A program made the translations under genes and the position numbers. Shown in pieces: positions 37,053 to 45,457 of a stretch of 64,000 bases of DNA. Below the pieces are notes generated by a model that saw only the letters and a program-made list of their open reading frames with translations, was not told where the DNA came from and ran no database searches. The stretch is from Flavobacterium petrolei (GTDB taxonomy: Bacteria; Bacteroidota; Bacteroidia; Flavobacteriales; Flavobacteriaceae): assembly GCF_003314435.2 (NCBI RefSeq), contig NZ_QNVY02000004.1:186001-250000 (forward strand), given 5' to 3'. Within the stretch, counting starts at the first letter, position 1, and each line of letters opens with the position of its first letter.

Positions 37053-37101
37053 AGTTTAAGGTTTAAAGTTGTAAAACCGGAACCTTAAACTTGAAACTTT
37101 T
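37053..37101 (+). repeat. Imperfect palindrome after RND permease 1
   Basis: AGTTTAAGGTTTAAAG at 37053-37068 repeats the sequence at 33663-33678. Its core pairs with CCTTAAACTTGAAACTTT downstream, giving an imperfect hairpin inside the operon. Confidence 0.45.
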
Positions 37102-37117
37102 AAACAAAAAATAAAAC

Positions 37118-37423
37118 ATGAAACTACTGATTATAACTGCAGTCATAGCATTTGAAAAAGACATCAAACAAATGCTTAAACAGGCCAATGTAAAAACCTT
37201 CACGTATAAAGAAGTGAAAGGGTTTAATGATATTTCTGAAGAAGCTATAGAAAGCAATTGGTTTTCGGCAGAATTAAATGAAACCGAATCGATATTATTT
37301 TATGCTTTTGTAAAAAAAGATAACGTAGATACACTATTTGATATGGTTACCGAATTTAATAAAACGCAAGAAACGTTATCAAAAATACATGTTGCTGTTC
37401 TAAATATCGAAAAATCAATTTAA
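37118..37423 (+). CDS. PII-like small protein in RND operon
   Basis: This 101-aa cytosolic protein begins MKLLIITAVIAFEKDIKQML and has an alternating beta-alpha pattern like nitrogen-regulatory PII-type folds. Small proteins of this kind accompany some RND efflux operons. No ligand-binding T-loop motif is recognised. It starts 78 bp after the permease and is 11 bp before a DUF2892 gene. Its role as a sensor or regulator of efflux is inferred only. Confidence 0.6.
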   Translation: MKLLIITAVIAFEKDIKQMLKQANVKTFTYKEVKGFNDISEEAIESNWFSAELNETESILFYAFVKKDNVDTLFDMVTEFNKTQETLSKIHVAVLNIEKSI

Positions 37424-37434
37424 AATAAAGAATT

Positions 37435-37620
37435 ATGAAAAATAGAATTGTAAGAGGCGTAGCCGGGAGTTTTATATTAATCAGTTTACTTTTAGCAATC
37501 TATGTCAACCAGAACTGGTTGTGGTTTACCACTTTTGTAGGAGCCAATTTATTGCAGTCTTCTATCAGCAAATGGTGCTTGATGGACACTATATTAGAAA
37601 AACTAGGAGTAAAAGATTAA
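37435..37620 (+). CDS. DUF2892 (YgaP-transmembrane-like) small membrane protein
   Basis: This 61-aa protein has two hydrophobic helices and the characteristic N-terminal RIVRGVAGSFILISLLLAI and C-terminal SSISKWCLMDTILEKLG. DUF2892 domains are often found near rhodaneses and sulfur genes. Two further DUF2892 proteins lie at 59.5 and 60.8 kb in this window. It is the last gene of RND operon 1. Confidence 0.8.
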   Translation: MKNRIVRGVAGSFILISLLLAIYVNQNWLWFTTFVGANLLQSSISKWCLMDTILEKLGVKD

Positions 37621-37695
37621 TAAGCAATTCAATCACTGTATAAAATGGAAGGCTAGTATGAAAGAAACCTAAAGTCTAGAAAAATTTGCAATTAA

Positions 37696-37743
37696 TTTAA
37701 ACAAAATGAGCTCGATATTGCATCGGGCTCATTTTGTTTAAAA
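37696..37743. terminator. Bidirectional terminator between the two RND operons
   Basis: TTTAAACAAAATGAGC pairs with GCTCATTTTGTTTAAA around a 16-nt loop. Both flanks are A/T-rich, so it can serve the plus-strand operon ending at 37620 and the minus-strand operon ending at 37802. Confidence 0.88.
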
Positions 37744-37801
37744 TTGGATCCGTTCAAAAATGATGGATACGATTTTTCAATTATTACAAATTTATTTTGG
37801 A

Positions 37802-38893
37802 TTACTTCACCGCCATACCATCTTTCATTTCTTCTGAAGCTATTTTTATCAGTATAGAATTCTCAGGAATATCGCCAAAAATTTCAACGCGGTTTTCTAA
37901 TTCCCTACCTTTTTGAACGGCTGTTCTTTTCATTTTATTATGTTCTACTATAAAAACATAGATGCCATCACTGGAAGTCACCACAGCTGATTTGGGTACT
38001 ACATAATTATTGTCTTTTGATTTTAAAGGCAAAAGGACTTCGGCAACCATTCCCGGCAACAGTTTTTTAAAGGTATTTATAACATCTAATTCTACACGTT
38101 CGGATCGAAGTTTGCTGTCTAAAGCGCCGGACATACGTGCGATTTTAGCATGGAAAGTCTCGTTATTGATTGATTTTACTTTAAAAATCAGTTCATCACC
38201 AATAGTCAAATAGCCGGTATAAATTTCAGGTACATAGACCGACAAACGCAATTTACTTTGTTGCTGAAGCGTAAACAAAGGGGATTCCGATCCTTTTCCG
38301 GAAGATCCAACAAAGGTGCCCGGATTTACATTTCTAGCCGAGATGACTCCGTCAAAAGGAGCGCGGATTAACAGATAGCTTTTCATAATCGCAATTTCTT
38401 TATAAGCCGCTTGTGCTGCCTGATATTGGGCATAATCGGAGTTTTTTCTGGCAGCAGCCTGTTCCAAATCATTTTTGGAAATAGTCCCCTCTATTTTGCT
38501 GGTTTCAAAAAGCCTGTCGAAAGTGCTTTTGCTTGCCGTATAAATGGCTTTTTGCGAAAGTTTTCTGGATTGGGCTGCCGCCAATTGCGAACTGATTTCA
38601 GGCGCTTCTAAAATTAGTAATAACTGCCCTTTTTTTACCTGCGAACCAATATCAACTTTGAGTTCTTTGACAAAACTGCTCACTTTGGCATAAATATCCA
38701 CTTGTTGGAAACCGGTCAGTTCTGCCGGAATGCGGAGTTCAGTAGCTAATTTTTCTTTACTGATGGTAAAGGTTTCGATAACCGGAGCAGATTCTATGGA
38801 TGCAATTTCTTTCTTTTCAGAAGTATTGCAGCCAGTTAAAACAATGGCCAGGACTAAAAACAGGAACGATATTTTAAATAATTTATTTTTCAT
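37802..38893 (-). CDS. RND periplasmic adaptor lipoprotein (system 2)
   Basis: This 363-aa protein has lipobox Cys22 (IVLTGCNTSEKK). A lipoyl domain (DIYAKVSSFVKELKVDIGSQ), helical hairpin (about 105-165), second lipoyl half (LIRAPFDGVISARNVNPG) and a beta-barrel follow. It overlaps the end of the permease gene by 11 bp, which suggests translational coupling. It is the last gene of the operon. Confidence 0.9.
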   Translation of the reverse strand: MKNKLFKISFLFLVLAIVLTGCNTSEKKEIASIESAPVIETFTISKEKLATELRIPAELTGFQQVDIYAKVSSFVKELKVDIGSQVKKGQLLLILEAPEISSQLAAAQSRKLSQKAIYTASKSTFDRLFETSKIEGTISKNDLEQAAARKNSDYAQYQAAQAAYKEIAIMKSYLLIRAPFDGVISARNVNPGTFVGSSGKGSESPLFTLQQQSKLRLSVYVPEIYTGYLTIGDELIFKVKSINNETFHAKIARMSGALDSKLRSERVELDVINTFKKLLPGMVAEVLLPLKSKDNNYVVPKSAVVTSSDGIYVFIVEHNKMKRTAVQKGRELENRVEIFGDIPENSILIKIASEEMKDGMAVK

Positions 38894-41800
38894 TTTGAGG
38901 GTGTAAAGATGAGATATAATGTTGACTATCCTTGTCTTCCGGATCTAAGGATAAAGAGTGTACCGGAGTTTTACCCATTGCCCAGGCGAAAATGAGCGGT
39001 AAAATAAGAAGTACTGTAAAGGTTGAAAATACCAATCCGCCAATTACGGCTCTTCCCAATGGGGAAATCTGATCGCCGCCTTCTCCATGTCCGATGGCCA
39101 TCGGGAGCATTCCGGCAATCATGGCAATACTGGTCATAATAATGGGACGCAGCCTCAGCGAAGCGGCCTCACGTGCCGATTGTAACGCATTGCCATTGTG
39201 TTTTCGCAGCTGTTCTGCATTGGTTATGATCAGAACGGCATTGGCAATAGAAACACCCACCGACATTATAATTCCCATATAGGATTGCAAATTCAAAGTC
39301 GAACCCGTGCTCACCAGTAGCAATAGGGAGCCTAAAACAACGGCGGGAACCGTGGTTAAGATGACCAATGAAATTTTGAAAGACTGGAAATTTGCAGCAA
39401 GCATCAGGAAAATAACCATTATGGCAATCAATAAACCAGTCTGCAGACTGCTCATAGTTTCCTTTAAAACGGTGCTTAAACCAATTTGCTCTATGAACAA
39501 TCCTCTGGGAAGTTCCCCAAGTGATTCAATGCTTTGCTGAACAGCTTTGGAAGCGGTTCCCAAATCAACATGATCCATATTTGCGGTCACTGAAATATAA
39601 GGCATGGCGCCAATATTGTCGTTTTCCCCATATGTAAAAGAGGGGGTAATCGTGGCTACATCACTTAAAACCGGACGGGATTCATTTTTAAGCAACGGAA
39701 TTTCTTTCAGATCATTTTCACTTTTCATCTTGTTTAAAGGTACCTGAACCTGAACGTTATAGGAGAACCCAGCTTTTTCATCTACCCAGATATTCTTTTC
39801 GGTATATTGGGACGAAGAAGTGGAAGCAATCAGGGAACGCGAAATGTCGTTCATGTCAATTCCTAATTGAGCGGCACGAGTTCTGTCAATAGTAATGTCC
39901 AGCGCTGGATATTTTATGGGTTGGGCAATCTGAATATCTCTCAAATAGTCAATTTTATTCAGTTTTGCGATGAGTTTCTTGGCATAGGCTTCATTTCGCT
40001 TTTTATTTTTTCCGGCTATCCTGATTTCAATTGGAGTAGGGGAACCCTGGCTCAGCACTTTGTCCGTAAGTTCGATAGGTTCGAAAGAAATTTTGACATC
40101 GGGTAATACTTTTTTAATGCGCTGACGGAATTCATCTTTGAAAACATCCATATCCACATGATAGTCTTTCAAACCAATTTGGAAAACCGCCTCGTGAGGT
40201 CCGGCAGTAAACAAATAAATGGGTGAAACGGAAAATATGGCGGGATGCTGACCCACATAAACGGAGGATATGGCGACGTGTTCTTTGCCAATCATTTTTT
40301 CTAGTTCGTTGAGCACCATTATTGCTTTATCTTCGGTACTTTCCAAACGGGTTCCATCCGGCGCCCGCAGTCTCAATTGGAATTGACTTGAATTGACTTT
40401 AGGAAAAACATCCTGCCCGATAGTATTCAACAGTAGTAACACTAAACAGGCCGATAGGAAAAGATATACCAGTGTAACCGGTTTTTTATAGTTAAAAAGC
40501 CGATTTATGAATCGCATGTATCGGTTTCTGAATCGTTCAAAAAAGTTGATTTTGCCATCATTGTTAAAATCGGCTCTTTGAACAAGGATTTTTTTCTGGT
40601 CAAAAGTGTCTTTTTCGGATTCTATCGTCAGTCCTGACGCATTAAACTCCGCTTCATCATCTGTAATATTCGACGGATGCTCTTTTTTTGGATGCGCTTT
40701 CATCAGCCAGTTGGCCATCACCGGAACAAAGGTTTGCGAAAGTAAAAAAGACACAATCATCGAAAATCCAATCGCTAATGCCAATGGCAGAAACAACGCA
40801 CCGGGAATTCCGGTCATCGTAAATGCAGGTGCAAAGACGGCCAAAATACACAGCAGGATTAACAACTTGGGCAAAGCTATTTCTTTACAGGCATCCCAAA
40901 TAGCCAAGGCTTTGGGTTTGCCCATATCCAAATGTTGATGGATATTCTCGATGGTTACCGTACTTTCATCGACGAGGATTCCAATCGCAAGAGCCAGGCC
41001 GCTTAAGGACATCAGATTGATTGTTTGCCCGAATAGTTTTAAGAATAACACACCCGAAATAATCGCAATGGGAATGGTGAGTATGACAATCAATGCTGCT
41101 CTTCGATCTCCAAGGAACAATAAAACCATCAGCCCTGTAAGAACGGCACCGATAATCCCTTCGATAATTAAACTTTTCAAGGAATTAATCACATGAACCG
41201 ACTGGTCAAATTCATACGATAGTGTGACATCATCAGGTAATGTACTCTGGATTTTTGGGAGTTGTGATTTTAATTTTTGAACAACATCCCAAGTCGATGC
41301 ATCACCGGCTTTGGCAATACTGATATAAACGGAACGCTTTCCATTGACCAAAGCGTATCCTGCAGTAATATCGGCGCCATCTTTTACCTGAGCCACATCG
41401 CCAAGATATAAATTCTGGACACCGCCTTTGAACAACGGTATTTTTTCAAAATCCTTGACTTCTTTAATGGTATTGTTTGTAGGGATAATGTAGTTGATAT
41501 CTCCAATTCTCAGGTTTCCCGAAGGAGCCGTCTGATTGTTGGTACGTATAGCTTCCACAATTTGGTCTGCTGTTAATTGATGAGAACGAAGCAAATCGGG
41601 ATCCACATTAATTTCAATAGTTCTCGGGCTTCCGCCAAAAGGTGGTGGTGACAATAATCCCGGAATAGCCGTGAAAGAAGCCCGTACATAAACGTTTGCC
41701 AAATCCTGAAGTTCATTATTAGAACGAGTTTTACTGCTCAAAACCAATTGACCGATGGGCAAGGAAGATGCATCAAACCGAATAATAAACGGAGGCTGGG

Positions 41801-42167
41801 AACCGGGAGGAAATCTGGACTGTATTCTGTTGGACAGCGCACTGATTTCAGAAGCGGCCTGAGCCATATTAGTACCTTCATAATACGTCACTTTCATTAG
41901 TGTGAGTCCCTGAATATTTTTGGTCTCGATATCTTTTACACCATTGGCTAAAATCATTACATTGACATAATTTTTGGCAAAATAGGATTCCATCTGATTG
42001 GGCGTGTAACCCGCAAAGGAGTGGGCCAAATAGATAACGGGAAGATTCATTTCGGGCAGAATATCCACTTTGATATCACGGACGGCACCAATTCCGAAAA
42101 AGAATAATCCGGCAACTAGCACCATTATTGAAATGGGTTTGCGAAGGGCAAAACGTATTAAATTCAT
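38883..42167 (-). CDS. RND efflux permease (system 2) with EF-hand-like loop
   Basis: This 1094-aa pump has an intact TM4 relay motif, LAIGILVDESTVTIENIHQH. Between the two six-helix repeats (about residues 490-560), in the cytoplasmic linker, is an acidic segment. A canonical 12-residue EF-hand loop follows at Asp533-Glu544 (DFNNDGKINFFE, with Asp, Asn, Asp, Gly, Ile and Glu in the standard positions). I do not know this from ordinary RND pumps. The gene lies 12 bp after the TolC-like gene and overlaps the adaptor gene. Substrate unknown. Confidence 0.92.
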   Translation of the reverse strand: MNLIRFALRKPISIMVLVAGLFFFGIGAVRDIKVDILPEMNLPVIYLAHSFAGYTPNQMESYFAKNYVNVMILANGVKDIETKNIQGLTLMKVTYYEGTNMAQAASEISALSNRIQSRFPPGSQPPFIIRFDASSLPIGQLVLSSKTRSNNELQDLANVYVRASFTAIPGLLSPPPFGGSPRTIEINVDPDLLRSHQLTADQIVEAIRTNNQTAPSGNLRIGDINYIIPTNNTIKEVKDFEKIPLFKGGVQNLYLGDVAQVKDGADITAGYALVNGKRSVYISIAKAGDASTWDVVQKLKSQLPKIQSTLPDDVTLSYEFDQSVHVINSLKSLIIEGIIGAVLTGLMVLLFLGDRRAALIVILTIPIAIISGVLFLKLFGQTINLMSLSGLALAIGILVDESTVTIENIHQHLDMGKPKALAIWDACKEIALPKLLILLCILAVFAPAFTMTGIPGALFLPLALAIGFSMIVSFLLSQTFVPVMANWLMKAHPKKEHPSNITDDEAEFNASGLTIESEKDTFDQKKILVQRADFNNDGKINFFERFRNRYMRFINRLFNYKKPVTLVYLFLSACLVLLLLNTIGQDVFPKVNSSQFQLRLRAPDGTRLESTEDKAIMVLNELEKMIGKEHVAISSVYVGQHPAIFSVSPIYLFTAGPHEAVFQIGLKDYHVDMDVFKDEFRQRIKKVLPDVKISFEPIELTDKVLSQGSPTPIEIRIAGKNKKRNEAYAKKLIAKLNKIDYLRDIQIAQPIKYPALDITIDRTRAAQLGIDMNDISRSLIASTSSSQYTEKNIWVDEKAGFSYNVQVQVPLNKMKSENDLKEIPLLKNESRPVLSDVATITPSFTYGENDNIGAMPYISVTANMDHVDLGTASKAVQQSIESLGELPRGLFIEQIGLSTVLKETMSSLQTGLLIAIMVIFLMLAANFQSFKISLVILTTVPAVVLGSLLLLVSTGSTLNLQSYMGIIMSVGVSIANAVLIITNAEQLRKHNGNALQSAREAASLRLRPIIMTSIAMIAGMLPMAIGHGEGGDQISPLGRAVIGGLVFSTFTVLLILPLIFAWAMGKTPVHSLSLDPEDKDSQHYISSLHPQNEK

Positions 42168-42179
42168 TGTTTTAAATAA

Positions 42180-43565
42180 TTAAAATTCATTCATAAATAA
42201 GTCAAAATCTCCGGTGGCTGCCGCTTTCATCAAAAGTGATTGCCAGACATTGGTATAAATAATATCACGGTCAGTTTCTGCGCGGTTCAATGTGTATAAA
42301 GTCTGTGTAACATCGAGGAGATTGGTCATTCCGTTTTTATACAAAGTAGTTTTCTGTAAATAGGCCTGTTGTGCTGCCTGAACCTGTTTTGGAGCTTCAA
42401 CATAATTTTCCAAAGCATATTGCATTTTGGCATCAGCCGCATCCGACTGAATTTTTAATTGGTGGTCGATTACTTTGTATTCTTCTTGTAAACCTTCGGA
42501 AATCAATTTTTGGGCACTGACTTTTTTGCTCACCCGAGCAATAGTGGTCAGGTTCCAAGTAACACCAACTCCGAACAGATAATTTTGTCTTGAGGGATCA
42601 ATGCCGTCTATATAATTTTGGGAAAAAGAATTCTGATTTGCGGCATAATCGGAGTTAAAACCGGAAGCCCGGGCCTGATATATCCCAAATAAACTGAAGG
42701 TGGGATAGTATTCCTTTTTAAAAAGACGAAGCTGTTGTTCGCTGAAAGCTACCCTGCTTTTATGATATTCCAATATCGGATTCAAACTTTCATTTGTGAT
42801 TTCCTGTGCTAGTATTACTTTTGGTATTGTTGTGACAAAAGTAGTGTCGAGCACAAAATCCTGAATGGAAACGCCCATCAGTGCGATGAGTTTGTTGTTT
42901 TGTTCTTTAACCTGGTCTTTCACCTGATTCAGTGTGATTTTGGATCGGGAAACTTCGGCGGAAGCCAGTGTAGAATCTACGCCGGCCAAGAGTCCGTTTT
43001 TTACTCTGACTGCTGCAATATTCTGAAAGACCAGGGCGCGTTCCAGATTTTTTCTTTGGGAAATCAACAATCGCTGACTCGCCAATAAGTTGAGGTAAGC
43101 GGCGGCAATTTTAATTTTATGCTGGAATTTTTCCTGATCAAGATCTGTTTGAAAACGATGGGATTCCGCTTTGGACAGATTGATTTTTTCTTGCATTCTT
43201 CCAAAAGTGAAAAAATCCCAATTGACATTGACCAGATACAAGGCACCAAACGCTGCATTCCAATTTTGCTTTTGCAACGGAAGTCCCGAGGAAGCCACTC
43301 CGAGTCCGCCAAAACCATAAAGTGGTCCGTTTTGTCCGTTAACGGTTCCGTAATCCTGCTGTCCCGAGAGCGTAACATTGGGCAGATAGTCTCTGCGAAC
43401 CTGTTTAATAGTTTCTTTGGAAGCATCGGCATAATTGCTTTTTGCTTTTATTGTTCCGAAATTGGAAATTCCGGTTTCCAAAGCTTCCTTTAGCGGAAGC
43501 GTCTGAGAAAAACCCTGAGAAAAGAAAATCAGAAATAGAAAAAGGGTTAGTTTTTTTGTTTTCAT
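42180..43565 (-). CDS. TolC-family outer-membrane efflux protein (RND system 2)
   Basis: I chose the ATG at 43565 (461 aa), which starts the signal peptide MKTKKLTLFLFLIFFSQGFSQ. An in-frame ATG 30 bp upstream would add a poor leader. OEP repeats are visible (RRDYLPNVTLSGQQDYG, KIKIAAAYLNLLASQ, then KKEYYPTFSLFGIYQA and LYKNGMTNLLDVTQTLY). It is the first gene of the minus-strand operon TolC, permease, adaptor. It is divergent from the LytS/LytTR genes, with LytTR-like direct repeats between. Confidence 0.9.
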   Translation of the reverse strand: MKTKKLTLFLFLIFFSQGFSQTLPLKEALETGISNFGTIKAKSNYADASKETIKQVRRDYLPNVTLSGQQDYGTVNGQNGPLYGFGGLGVASSGLPLQKQNWNAAFGALYLVNVNWDFFTFGRMQEKINLSKAESHRFQTDLDQEKFQHKIKIAAAYLNLLASQRLLISQRKNLERALVFQNIAAVRVKNGLLAGVDSTLASAEVSRSKITLNQVKDQVKEQNNKLIALMGVSIQDFVLDTTFVTTIPKVILAQEITNESLNPILEYHKSRVAFSEQQLRLFKKEYYPTFSLFGIYQARASGFNSDYAANQNSFSQNYIDGIDPSRQNYLFGVGVTWNLTTIARVSKKVSAQKLISEGLQEEYKVIDHQLKIQSDAADAKMQYALENYVEAPKQVQAAQQAYLQKTTLYKNGMTNLLDVTQTLYTLNRAETDRDIIYTNVWQSLLMKAAATGDFDLFMNEF

Positions 43566-43592
43566 TATTAAATTAGGAATAAATTTGAATTG

Positions 43593-43600
43593 CAAAACTA
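43593..43600 (-). promoter_or_regulatory. -7 promoter element of RND operon 2
   Basis: The minus strand reads TAGTTTTG, a full match to TAnnTTTG, 27 bp before the ATG at 43565. The direct repeats at 43625-43658 lie 24 bp further upstream. Confidence 0.55.
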
Positions 43601-43624
43601 GCCGGAGTACTTCTTTTTGTGCGG

Positions 43625-43658
43625 TTATAAATGACGAACACTTTTTATAAATGACGAA
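43625..43658 (-). promoter_or_regulatory. Direct repeats, candidate LytTR regulator binding site
   Basis: TTATAAATGACGAA occurs at 43625-43638 and again at 43645-43658, 20 bp apart start to start, about two helical turns. LytTR-domain regulators typically bind such tandem repeats upstream of the core promoter. The adjacent gene pair encodes a LytS-type kinase and a LytTR regulator, so autoregulation and control of RND operon 2 is the simplest reading. Confidence 0.6.
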
Positions 43659-43728
43659 TTGAATTGGTCACTCAATCGGTGCCTATTCAAATTATATGTC
43701 GTTCCTTTGATACTTTAATTAAAGAGTA

Positions 43729-44760
43729 ATGAAATGGAGATTTAAACCGATTTTAGAAAATAAATGGGAACAGGAAACAGCTATTTTAGTTTTTTCTTTT
43801 ATCCTTTTTACACTCAACGACTGGGTTTTTATACAAAGTTGGAAAGGTTTTAGTAACGGTTTACTTTATTTTTTCGTGCTGTATTTCCACGCTCAGCTCA
43901 ATCGTGTTTTTCTGCTTCCTGTTTTATTAAAAAAACACCAACCGGTTTTATATATAATTCTTACCGTTGGGTTAATAGCATTATTTACGGTCTTTTTATA
44001 TCAAGTTTCAACCGATTTTATTTACAAAAATTGCTTTTTATACAAATCATCCCATCAAAAAACGTATCAGTTTCAGTTTGCCACCTTGTCTGGAACGCTG
44101 GTTTGTATTTTGGGAACCATGCAGATTTTAGAACATTATAGAGCACAAAAAAAGGAAGCTAACAAAGTATTGTTGTCCAATCAGGTGCAGCTTAATGCAC
44201 TGAAGAACCAGTTTAATCCCCATTTTTTGTTCAATACGATGAATACACTTTACGGAATTAGCCTTCGATATCCGGAACGCACTTCGGAAATGATTATGGA
44301 AGTTTCGCAACTAATGCGGTATCAGGTGGAGCAGGGTAACAAAGAATTCGTTACATTAGAAAATGAAATTGCCTTTATTTCCAGTTACATACAATTGGAA
44401 AAAGAAAGAGTAGGTTACCGCTGCCGTATTGATTTTGATTACGAATGCGATCAGGAAGGACGGTATGAAATTGCACCGATGGTACTAATAACTTTTATTG
44501 AAAATGCTTTTAAGCATGGGACCGCTACCATCGAAAAGTGTTTTGTAAACATTGCTGTAAAGGTGATCAAAGGGAAATTGTACATGAAGGTATCTAATTC
44601 AGTTCCTCAGCATAAAAAAGAAGTGGTTTCTACCAAAATTGGTCTGAAAAATACGAGAGAAAGATTGGAAATTGTATATCCGAAAAAACACCAACTTGAA
44701 ATTACTCATAACGACCAAGAGTATAACGTTAATTTAGTAATTGAACTCCGCCAAACATGA
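43729..44760 (+). CDS. LytS-type sensor histidine kinase
   Basis: This 343-aa protein has four predicted membrane helices in residues 15-135 (WVFIQSW, LLYFFVLYFHAQL, YIILTVGLIALFTVFLY, FATLSGTLVCILGTMQIL). A His-kinase PF06580 domain with His165 in NPHFLFNTMNT follows, then an ATPase domain (TFIENAFKHG, GLKNTRERL). It has no obvious periplasmic sensor, so it may sense membrane state. Its stop overlaps the regulator start (ATGA). The first 150 codons have a decayed duplicate at 28.0-28.5 kb. Confidence 0.92.
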   Translation: MKWRFKPILENKWEQETAILVFSFILFTLNDWVFIQSWKGFSNGLLYFFVLYFHAQLNRVFLLPVLLKKHQPVLYIILTVGLIALFTVFLYQVSTDFIYKNCFLYKSSHQKTYQFQFATLSGTLVCILGTMQILEHYRAQKKEANKVLLSNQVQLNALKNQFNPHFLFNTMNTLYGISLRYPERTSEMIMEVSQLMRYQVEQGNKEFVTLENEIAFISSYIQLEKERVGYRCRIDFDYECDQEGRYEIAPMVLITFIENAFKHGTATIEKCFVNIAVKVIKGKLYMKVSNSVPQHKKEVVSTKIGLKNTRERLEIVYPKKHQLEITHNDQEYNVNLVIELRQT

Positions 44761-45449
44761 CCGTAAGAAAATGTATTATTGTTGATGATGAACCTGCTGC
44801 GCATTATGTGTTGGTGAACTATATCAGCCAAAACCCGCAGTTGGAGCTGGTACAGCAGTGTTACAATAGTATTGAAGCTTTAAATTATCTTCGGTCGAAT
44901 CCAGTTAATCTGATGTTTTTGGATATTGATATGCCTGAGATTAGCGGACTGGAACTTTTACGAACCTTGACAGATCCACCCAAAACAATTTTGACCACAG
45001 CATATTCAGAATTTGCATTGGAAAGTTATGAATTCGGTGTTTTTGATTATCTATTGAAGCCCATTTATTTTCCGCGTTTTTTGATATCTATGGAGCGCTT
45101 CTTTTCCGCTTATGCTGATGAAAAGGCCGAAATAATAAATCCGATTATTGCAGTAAAAATTGATGGATTTATGCTCGATTTGAATGTAAATGACATTCTT
45201 TTTGCCCAAAGCTGCGGTAATTATGTCAAAATTTTTACGTTAAAAAAAGTTTATCTTGCTTCGATGACGACAAATGAACTGGAAAATAGTCTTTCTCCGG
45301 AACTTTTCATGCGAGTTCATAAATCCTATATTGTAGCCATTGCAAAAATTAAGGATTGGGAGCGGAATATGGTCATCATCAATAACGAGAAAATCCCGGT
45401 GGGCATTACTTATAGAAGGGCATTGACGGAGCGATTAAATCTAAAATAG
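44757..45449 (+). CDS. LytTR-family response regulator
   Basis: This 230-aa protein has a receiver domain with the acidic triad DDE at 10-12, phosphoacceptor Asp56 (LMFLDIDMPEISG) and Lys in LLKPIYF. A LytTR DNA-binding domain (about 125-228; ILFAQSCGNYVKIFT, FMRVHKSYIVAIAKI) follows. It is translationally coupled to the kinase by a 4-bp overlap. It likely binds the direct repeats at 43625-43658 and controls the divergent RND operon. Confidence 0.93.
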   Translation: MTVRKCIIVDDEPAAHYVLVNYISQNPQLELVQQCYNSIEALNYLRSNPVNLMFLDIDMPEISGLELLRTLTDPPKTILTTAYSEFALESYEFGVFDYLLKPIYFPRFLISMERFFSAYADEKAEIINPIIAVKIDGFMLDLNVNDILFAQSCGNYVKIFTLKKVYLASMTTNELENSLSPELFMRVHKSYIVAIAKIKDWERNMVIINNEKIPVGITYRRALTERLNLK

Positions 45450-45457
45450 TCTACAGA

